NCBI GenBank assembly: GCA_002421845.1
Contig: DISL01000073.1
Span: forward strand, 1 to 16,319
Length of the DNA: 16,319 bases
From: Epsilonproteobacteria bacterium UBA6211
Lineage (GTDB): Bacteria > Campylobacterota > Campylobacteria > Campylobacterales > Arcobacteraceae
Direction of reading: 5' to 3'
Shown: piece after piece, positions 7,414-13,086 of the stretch
How the letters are laid out: every line of letters begins with the position of its first letter
Position numbering within the stretch: position 1 is the stretch's first letter
Translations under genes and position numbers: made by a program
Notes under the pieces: model-generated
Databases searched by the model: none
Told to the model about the DNA's origin: nothing
What the model saw: only the letters and a program-made list of their open reading frames with translations

Positions 7414-8283
7414 ATGAAAACCAAGATACTTTGGCTAAGCGGTATCAGTTGTTACGGTAATGTTCACTCTTTTTTAACATACTCTCATATCGATATTTTT
7501 TTAAACGACTTTGAGTTTATTTATCATCCGGTTTTAGATAGTACCTACACATTATCAGAAATCGTACAAAGTACTAAAGAGTGTGATATATTGCTTCTTG
7601 ATGGTGCGGTGGCAGATGATTTCCAAAGGGCTGATAAAAATATCAAAAGTATAATCCACAACTATTCTAAAACTGTTAAGAAAATCATAACCGTAGGAAC
7701 TTGTGCTACATTTGGAGGTATTTTTCAGTACTCTTCATACAAAAATCCTACGGGGCTTCACTTTTTGGGTGAAAATTTACAAGATGAATTTTTGCACCTA
7801 AGAGCAAAAACCATATCCATATCAGGTTGTCCTATACAGCCTGAGATATTGGTCAATACCTTGTACTCTCTCAAACAACATTTTGATATTCCTTTGGATA
7901 GTTATCTAAGACCTAAAGAGTATTTTGCATATACCGTACATAACGGTTGTGTTAGAAATGAATATTTTGAATACAAAGTAGATAATCATAGATTCGGTGA
8001 ACTAGAGGGGTGTTTGTACTACGACCATGGGTGTCAAGCTCCATACACAAACGGAAGTTGCAATAAAATATTGTGGAACGAAGTAAACTCAAAAACACGA
8101 TCCGGAAGTCCTTGTTTTGGGTGTACGGAGAGTACATTTCCTAAAACTAATCTTTTTGAAACCAAGAAAAATATGGGTGTACCTCAATATCTACCTATCG
8201 GAGTACCAAAAAGGGCATATTTGAGTATTGCAGGTGTTACGAAAGCATTTAAAATAGATAGATTAAACAAAAAGTTGATGTAA
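7414..8283 (+). CDS. hupU: HupU-like cytoplasmic [NiFe] hydrogenase small subunit
   Basis: A 289-residue small subunit with no Tat signal and no C-terminal membrane helix, hence cytoplasmic, as in group 2 (HupU/HoxB, Aquifex-type) enzymes. The distal-cluster ligands are present: His176, Cys179, Cys200 and Cys207. So are the medial ones: Cys216, Cys234 and Cys237. Proximal-cluster ligands are Cys13, Cys97 (V-G-T-C-A-T-F-G-G) and Cys139 (S-G-C-P), but the expected fourth cysteine is Asn16 (S-C-Y-G-N instead of S-C-x-G-C). The C-terminus (V-P-K-R-A-Y-L-S-I-A-G-V-T-K-A-F) is typical of the group. Its ribosome binding site is AAAGGTGA. The stop overlaps the large-subunit ATG by one base (TAATG), so the two are translationally coupled. 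It is either an H2 sensor subunit or part of a soluble H2 oxidiser; no partner kinase lies in the window. Confidence 0.87.
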   Translation: MKTKILWLSGISCYGNVHSFLTYSHIDIFLNDFEFIYHPVLDSTYTLSEIVQSTKECDILLLDGAVADDFQRADKNIKSIIHNYSKTVKKIITVGTCATFGGIFQYSSYKNPTGLHFLGENLQDEFLHLRAKTISISGCPIQPEILVNTLYSLKQHFDIPLDSYLRPKEYFAYTVHNGCVRNEYFEYKVDNHRFGELEGCLYYDHGCQAPYTNGSCNKILWNEVNSKTRSGSPCFGCTESTFPKTNLFETKKNMGVPQYLPIGVPKRAYLSIAGVTKAFKIDRLNKKLM

Positions 8284-9542
8284 TGATAGAACTTATAGAA
8301 AAAATAGAGGGGGAAGCAAAACTAGATTTTAGCTTCCAAGATGATTTAATAGATTACGTAAGAATAGAGTTTTTAAGTGCAAGGGGTATAGAAAAGATAC
8401 TACAAAACCGCCCTGCTCTTGATGCACTGGTGATAAATCCTAGAGTTTGCGGTATATGCGGTCATGCCCACTTGATAGCTACCGTTCAAGCACTTGAAAA
8501 CTGTTATGAATCTATTGAAATATCGCAAAAAGCAAAAATTATACGAGAACTTACACTTAACTTTGAACTTATCCAAAACCATTTCAAATGGTTTTATTTG
8601 GTGATGACACCTTTTTTTGGAATGCCACAAGACCCAAAAAAAGCGGTATATGCTTCATCCCTAATGGCAAAAGCAATAGCTATACTTGCAGGTCAATATC
8701 CGCATAATTCTTATGCCATAGTAGGTGGAATTACATCATCTTTTACAAACGGAGATTTGATTAGGGTAACACATCTAATAGATGAATGTTTAGTATTTTT
8801 CAAACAAAACTTGGTTGATGTTGATTTTGATACATTTTGGGTATGTGACAGTGTAGAGCATATTTTTGAAAAACGTGGGGATTTGGTAGATATTTTACTC
8901 AAAATCATATACCACGATTTAACAGATATGGGTAAAAGTTATGATAGATTTATAGCCTTTGGTGGAAATAGCTATTTTAAAAGCGGAAAAAGCAAAAAAA
9001 CAGTCGTAAGTGAAAAGCTTAAAGTAGAATATATCAAAGAAGAGCTTATATCCAATTCCTACGCAAAAAACGTTTATTACAAAAACAAAGCTCACGAAGT
9101 TGGACCACTTGCACGTGCAATGATAAACAAAATCCCCCTTATCAAAGACTCTCACAGGAAATACGGTGATTCTATCTTTAGTAGAATATTGGCAAGAGTT
9201 TGCGAAACGGCACAACTTTTGCATCATAGTAAACAACTTATCAATATGATAGATATGAGAGAACCAAACTATATAAAACCTAAAACTGATATTAAAAATA
9301 TATCGGGGTACGGTACTTCAAGTGTTGAAGCAGCTCGTGGCTCTTTGATACATAGCTTGGAATTACAAAACGGTATTATCAAAGAATACTCTATTATTAC
9401 CCCTACACAGTGGAATTTAGGGTGCGGAGACAAAGATAATATGGGAGTTGCACAAAAAGCAATGGTTGGGCTTAAAAATACTCAAGAAGCAAAACTTGTT
9501 TTTAAATCATTTGATGTTTGTTCGGTTTGTACTACCCATTAA
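8283..9542 (+). CDS. hupV: HupV-like [NiFe] hydrogenase large subunit, no maturation tail
   Basis: A 419-residue large subunit, the catalytic Ni-Fe(CN)2CO partner of the preceding small subunit, and shorter than usual HupV/HoxC proteins. The L1 motif is R-V-C-G-I-C-G-H-A-H (Cys56, Cys59). The L2 motif D-V-C-S-V-C-T-T-H (Cys413, Cys416, His419) is the very end of the protein. So all four nickel-binding cysteines are present, with Val in place of the usual Pro of D-P-C. Ending exactly at the histidine means there is no C-terminal peptide for a maturation protease to remove, a property known for regulatory hydrogenases (HupV/HoxC). The E-K-I-E-G-E-A N-terminal motif and the H-E-V-G-P-L-A-R segment are also typical. 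It could act as an H2 sensor, or as a cytoplasmic group 2d-like enzyme that supplies low-potential electrons. Confidence 0.87.
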   Translation: MIELIEKIEGEAKLDFSFQDDLIDYVRIEFLSARGIEKILQNRPALDALVINPRVCGICGHAHLIATVQALENCYESIEISQKAKIIRELTLNFELIQNHFKWFYLVMTPFFGMPQDPKKAVYASSLMAKAIAILAGQYPHNSYAIVGGITSSFTNGDLIRVTHLIDECLVFFKQNLVDVDFDTFWVCDSVEHIFEKRGDLVDILLKIIYHDLTDMGKSYDRFIAFGGNSYFKSGKSKKTVVSEKLKVEYIKEELISNSYAKNVYYKNKAHEVGPLARAMINKIPLIKDSHRKYGDSIFSRILARVCETAQLLHHSKQLINMIDMREPNYIKPKTDIKNISGYGTSSVEAARGSLIHSLELQNGIIKEYSIITPTQWNLGCGDKDNMGVAQKAMVGLKNTQEAKLVFKSFDVCSVCTTH

Positions 9543-9562
9543 ATTTTTTTAATATTATTTTT

Positions 9563-9570
9563 GCTACTAT
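9563..9570 (+). promoter_or_regulatory. Extended -10 element before the PagL-like gene
   Basis: TG-C-TACTAT (9563 is the G of the TG extension; the hexamer is 9565-9570) lies 29 bp upstream of the preferred ATG. It would allow transcription independent of the hydrogenase genes. There is no recognisable -35. Confidence 0.35.
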
Positions 9571-9599
9571 TTCAAATAAACTTTATAAAAGGTCAAGTT

Positions 9600-10121
9600 A
9601 TGAATAAATTATTCACGTCAATATTTATTATCCTATCTTTAAGCTTTTGTACTCTTTTTGCAAAAGACAGTTATGGAATCAGTGTCAATGGAGGTCGTGG
9701 AAGTACTGTTGATATAGCAAGACTCGGTATTCAAAAAGATTTTGAGTCTGTTGTATATTCAAATGAAACATTCAATATAAAAGGTTTCCATGAATTAGGG
9801 CTTAACTACTGGAACGGTAATAGAAAAAATATTTCTGCTGTTTCTTATTCGCCGGTATTTGTTATAGACTTCAACAAATATACTACGCAAGGGTACAAAC
9901 CCTATGTTGATTTTGGTATCGGTATAGCATTTTTATCAGATACGTTGATAGATGACAAAAATATGTCTTCTAGCTTTCAATTTGAAGATAGAATAAGTTT
10001 AGGTATCACAAAAGATAATATCGATATGTACATAAGATATATGCACTATTCAAACGGCGGTATAAAAAAACCAAATGGCGGTATAGATATGGGGCTTATA
10101 GGGTTTAATTACCGCTTTTAG
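9600..10121 (+). CDS. pagL: PagL-like outer-membrane lipid A 3-O-deacylase
   Basis: A 173-residue exported protein. The ATG at 9600 has a ribosome binding site (AAAGG, 9588-9592) and gives a clean signal peptide (about residues 1-22, ending T-L-F-A-K-D); a TTG start at 9561 would add 13 residues ahead of the signal and is unlikely. The mature part alternates polar and hydrophobic residues, as in an 8-strand beta-barrel, and ends in Y-R-F, the aromatic C-terminus recognised by the barrel assembly machinery. Near the end it has R-Y-M-H-Y-S-N-G-G-I-K-K-P-N-G-G-I-D, the PagL active-site region with the catalytic His and Ser (H-x-S-N). The acidic member, Glu in Pseudomonas PagL, appears to be Asp. 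The role would be removing the 3-O-acyl chain of lipid A. Its stop codon overlaps the convergent ATPase gene. Confidence 0.8.
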   Translation: MNKLFTSIFIILSLSFCTLFAKDSYGISVNGGRGSTVDIARLGIQKDFESVVYSNETFNIKGFHELGLNYWNGNRKNISAVSYSPVFVIDFNKYTTQGYKPYVDFGIGIAFLSDTLIDDKNMSSSFQFEDRISLGITKDNIDMYIRYMHYSNGGIKKPNGGIDMGLIGFNYRF

Positions 10122-10906
10122 TGGTGATGCCTTGCTCCACCGTCACTGGTATGACGGTGTCCCATAAGTACGAAATGATGCCCATCATTTTTGAAAATCT
10201 TACATTTTATATCATATAGTTCTTCCAAATCTTCACTTTTTATATCTTTGACGTTTAGTTGATTGAGTAACTTACCGTTTTTTAGCAACAACAAATTATC
10301 CCCGTAATGCAATGCACTTTGTAAATCATGCAAAACCATAATCGTAATAAGATCTTTTTTAACGGTAATTTCTTTTACTATCTCTAAAATCTCTTGTTGG
10401 TTTTTCGGGTCAAGATGAGATATGGGTTCATCAAGAAGCAATATTTTTGGATTTTGGATAAGTGATTTTGCCAAATAGACTTTCTGTCTCTCTCCACCGC
10501 TTAAAGTATTCATACTTCTATGCAAAAACTTCTCCAACTCCAACTCTGCAACTACAAAATTAATCATTTCATAATCTTCTTTGAGTAAGGTAAATCCGCT
10601 ATAAGGTCTTCTACCCAGTTCTAAAATCTCTTTTACGGTTAAATGGACGTTATTGTTAAATTGAGGCATCAAAGATATAGTTTGAGCGATTTTAGAGATA
10701 CCGTAACCAAATATATCCTCTTCATCTAAAAGTAATAATCCCTTTGAGTCTTGAATCCTTGCGATAGATTTAAGCAACGTACTCTTACCAGCCCCGTTTG
10801 AACCTATAATGATATTTAGTTCACCTGAACGTATAGTAAAATTTATATCTTCTATGATAGTTTTGTTATCTATAGTACAATTTAGATTCTTCACCTCAAA
10901 AGTCAT
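10118..10906 (-). CDS. FecE/BtuD-type ABC importer ATPase with His-rich C-terminus
   Basis: A 262-residue ATPase of the iron-siderophore/cobalamin/heme importer class. The Walker A motif G-S-N-G-A-G-K-S-T is at 35-43, the Q-loop Gln at 82, the signature L-S-G-G-E-R-Q at 135-141, Walker B I-L-L-L-D-E-P at 155-161 and the H-loop His at 193, so it should be active. The unusual feature is the C-terminal tail: seven histidines in the last 20 residues (243, 244, 250, 252 and 260-262), a likely Ni/Co/Zn-binding stretch. Its start overlaps the permease stop by 4 bp (ATGA). Its stop overlaps the 3' end of the PagL-like gene by 4 bp, tail to tail. With two nickel hydrogenases on either side, nickel or a nickel chelate is a plausible cargo; iron chelate or cobalamin are alternatives. 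Confidence 0.92.
   Translation of the reverse strand: MTFEVKNLNCTIDNKTIIEDINFTIRSGELNIIIGSNGAGKSTLLKSIARIQDSKGLLLLDEEDIFGYGISKIAQTISLMPQFNNNVHLTVKEILELGRRPYSGFTLLKEDYEMINFVVAELELEKFLHRSMNTLSGGERQKVYLAKSLIQNPKILLLDEPISHLDPKNQQEILEIVKEITVKKDLITIMVLHDLQSALHYGDNLLLLKNGKLLNQLNVKDIKSEDLEELYDIKCKIFKNDGHHFVLMGHRHTSDGGARHHH
10138..10159. other. 8-bp hairpin inside the 3' end of the ATPase gene
   Basis: CACCGTCA (10138-10145) and TGACGGTG (10152-10159) form a perfect GC-rich inverted repeat with a 6-base loop. It lies just beyond the PagL-like stop codon and within the ATPase coding sequence, at the point where two convergent transcripts collide. There is no T-run, so it is not a classical intrinsic terminator, but it could stabilise or end the + strand transcript. 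Confidence 0.5.
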
Positions 10907-11892
10907 TTTGCTCTCCTACTAAGAAGATACAAAAACAAAGGTGCTCCGATAAAAGAGGTAAAAATCCCCACAGGTACAACCAAAGGAGATAATACAGTCC
11001 TAGCAACTATATCTGCTCCCAAAAGTAAAATAGCTCCGCTTATTACGCTAAAAGGTATCACGTAACTATGACTATGCCCGACTAAAAGCCTTACTATATG
11101 AGGTGCAATAAGTCCTATAAAACCTATAATACCGAAAAATGCTACAGCCAAAGCACTAAGCAAAGAAGATACGACCATAGCCAAAATTCTAAGTCGCACT
11201 ACGCTTATCCCAAGATTGACAGCACTCTCGTTACCGAGCATCAAAGCATCAAACTTCCAAAATATACGGTAAAAAAACCAAACTGAAGGTAATAAAACTA
11301 TAGCTAAGATAAAACTATTGCGTATATCACCCTTTGCCAAATCTCCAAAAGTCCAAAAAATAGTAGCAGATACATCCACTTCATCTGCAAAATATTGCAA
11401 AAACATAGTCCCCGCACCAAAAACCGCACCTATAGCAACACCTGCTAAAATAAGTGATTCAGCCCTCATAGCGGTAAATTTACCGAAATATAATATGATA
11501 GCAACACATACCAAACTAGCCACAAAAGCACAAATCGTAGTTAAAAAAGTGCCATTAAAAGCATCTGAATAACTTTGTAATACTATAATAGCAAAACTAG
11601 CTCCAAATGCTCCTGCTTGTGAAACTCCAAGAGTAAAAGGCGAAGCCAAAGGATTTTTCAAAACACCTTGCATCAAAGCACCGCTAAAACCCAACGCCCC
11701 TCCTACCAAACAAGCCGCCATAGCTCTCGGTAATCTTATCTCCTCAAAGATAATCATAAATCTCTCATCAAAAGATACGAGTTTGGAAATATCATTCAAA
11801 TCTATGCCGTTTGAGCCTATCATCAACGATATTACAAACAAAAACAATAATAAAACAATACTTATAAAGTATAACAATCTTTTATTTATCAA
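10903..11892 (-). CDS. FecCD/BtuC-family ABC importer permease
   Basis: A 329-residue inner-membrane permease of normal family length, hydrophobic throughout, with about nine or ten predicted helices. Family motifs are L-P-R-A-M-A-A-C-L-V-G-G-A-L-G-F-S-G near the N-terminal third, the N-P-L-A-S-P-F-T-L-G-V-S segment after it, and G-F-I-G-L-I-A-P-H-I-V-R-L-L-V-G in the C-terminal third, the loop that couples to the ATPase. It forms a homodimeric channel with the ATPase dimer. It overlaps the binding-protein gene by 11 bp upstream and the ATPase by 4 bp downstream, so all three components are translated as one unit. Substrate cannot be read from the permease. Confidence 0.93.
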   Translation of the reverse strand: MINKRLLYFISIVLLLFLFVISLMIGSNGIDLNDISKLVSFDERFMIIFEEIRLPRAMAACLVGGALGFSGALMQGVLKNPLASPFTLGVSQAGAFGASFAIIVLQSYSDAFNGTFLTTICAFVASLVCVAIILYFGKFTAMRAESLILAGVAIGAVFGAGTMFLQYFADEVDVSATIFWTFGDLAKGDIRNSFILAIVLLPSVWFFYRIFWKFDALMLGNESAVNLGISVVRLRILAMVVSSLLSALAVAFFGIIGFIGLIAPHIVRLLVGHSHSYVIPFSVISGAILLLGADIVARTVLSPLVVPVGIFTSFIGAPLFLYLLSRRAK

Positions 11893-12904
11893 ATTTTGCA
11901 GTTTTTAACCCTTTTAATTTCTCGGCACTCTTACCGAAAAACTTTGTAAATATCTCCTGCTGTTTTGCTTCTATATTTATATCTGCACCGAAATTAGAAG
12001 CTATTATATAACTATTAATATAAATATTTTCAATATTCGTATTATAAAAATTATAAGGGTACAACCATAATATTTTGCCATTTTTATAGGCATCAAGCAA
12101 GTTTATTAGCGTTTTCTTGGATACTACCTCTTCATCTATGATTTTTTTACCGAGCATATCAATAAATATAAAATCAGGATTTATAAAAATCAACTCCTCC
12201 AAAGATATATCAAGATGCCCTGATACTTTTGAAGCTACACCATTTTTTAACCCCAAAAGCTCAAATGACGGATAGTCACTCTCCGTACTGGTAATACCTC
12301 TTGCACCCTTGTACCCTATTCCGCCGATATAAACTTTTTTATCACTTTTGATTAGTGTTTTTATCTCATTTTCAAGCCCATCCATATACTCCACAAGCTC
12401 TTTTGCCCTTTGTGTATTACCCATAATCTCACCTATTAAAAGTAAAGATTTTTTTACATCGTTTAGCTTATCTTGATTTGTGACACTACCGTAACCGGCA
12501 CCGTAGCTAAGGGCGACAACAGGAATTTTGGTTTTTGATTGAATCATCTCTATTTGTTCAGGTGATACGAAAGATGCAAATATAATATCGGCATTTGTCT
12601 CTATCAAAGCTTCAAGATTTGGGATTTTACCTGCTCCACCATCACCTATCACGGGAAGTTTTTCTATTGTATTTTTATTTAATGCCACTCTATAAGTCGA
12701 TTTGGTATCAAATGACAACTCAATATTTTCTACACCTACAACCCTATCTTGTAAGTTCATATAAGTAAGCAACCTCAAAGCCCCAGGCCCTATAGCAACG
12801 ATTTTTTTATTATCCTTTATTACCACTTCCCTTTGCAACATATCTTTGATCTCCATACCGCTTAAATAGGAGTATAAAAGCATAAAAATAAACACTAACC
12901 TCAT
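11882..12904 (-). CDS. Periplasmic metal/chelate-binding protein of the ABC importer
   Basis: A 340-residue class III (FecB/BtuF-type) substrate-binding protein. A short hydrophobic export signal (residues 1-16) lacks a lipobox cysteine, and in fact the protein has no cysteine that could be lipidated. Two lobes are recognisable: the first with K-I-V-A-I-G-P-G-A-L-R (34-44) and the D-I-I-F-A-S (106-111) strand-loop, the second with V-Y-I-G-G-I-G-Y-K-G-A-R-G-I-T-S-T and P-D-F-I-F-I-D, joined by the long helix usual in this class. It is the first gene of the three-gene minus-strand operon, with ribosome binding site AAGGGGA (12911-12917), and overlaps the permease gene by 11 bp. Its ligand is not evident. 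Its position beside hydA, with a shared divergent promoter region, suggests a role in nickel supply. Confidence 0.88.
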   Translation of the reverse strand: MRLVFIFMLLYSYLSGMEIKDMLQREVVIKDNKKIVAIGPGALRLLTYMNLQDRVVGVENIELSFDTKSTYRVALNKNTIEKLPVIGDGGAGKIPNLEALIETNADIIFASFVSPEQIEMIQSKTKIPVVALSYGAGYGSVTNQDKLNDVKKSLLLIGEIMGNTQRAKELVEYMDGLENEIKTLIKSDKKVYIGGIGYKGARGITSTESDYPSFELLGLKNGVASKVSGHLDISLEELIFINPDFIFIDMLGKKIIDEEVVSKKTLINLLDAYKNGKILWLYPYNFYNTNIENIYINSYIIASNFGADINIEAKQQEIFTKFFGKSAEKLKGLKTAKFDK

Positions 12905-12930
12905 AGTTAATCCCCTTGGAAAATTACATC

Positions 12931-12936
12931 ATTGTA
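12931..12936 (-). promoter_or_regulatory. Extended -10 element of the ABC importer operon
   Basis: On the minus strand T-G-C-TACAAT gives a TGn-extended -10, 26 bp before the binding-protein start, which leaves a leader of about 20 nt. There is no cobalamin or other riboswitch space in this leader. A weak inverted repeat CTAAAT-N8-ATTTAG (12947-12966) lies upstream in the -35 zone and could be an operator. Confidence 0.5.
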
Positions 12937-13011
12937 GCATATATTCCTAAATCAATTATAATTTAGATGTACTCTTATATCATTTTGGAACTAAAAAAGT
13001 AGTAATATAAG

Positions 13012-13039
13012 TTTTACTAAAGTTTAGTTGTAATAAAAT
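13012..13039 (+). promoter_or_regulatory. Promoter of hydABC with internal palindrome
   Basis: TTTTAC (13012-13017) and TAAAAT (13034-13039), 16 bp apart, make a plausible sigma70-type promoter with a start near 13046 and a 40-nt leader. A perfect odd palindrome, ACTAAA-G-TTTAGT (13016-13028), fills most of the spacer between the two hexamers, where a bound repressor would block polymerase. A related ACTA-N6-TAGT lies upstream at 12990-13003. No sigma54 -24/-12 pair was found. Confidence 0.5.
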
Positions 13040-13086
13040 TGAATTAACGAATGACTATTCATTTATTAATTTAAAAGGAGTTTGGC

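Noticed and set aside
9561..9599. Longer PagL-like protein from a TTG at 9561
   Set aside because: It adds residues ahead of a clear signal peptide and uses a poor start; the ATG at 9600 has a ribosome binding site.
13050..13063. Small inverted repeat in the hydA leader (AATGA-CTAT-TCATT type)
   Set aside because: Arms of about five A/T-rich bases are expected often by chance here; no RNA element could be supported.
12905..13086. Cobalamin riboswitch ahead of the BtuCDF/FecBDE-like operon
   Set aside because: The inferred leader is only about 20 nt and no B12-box or conserved helices are visible in the intergenic region.
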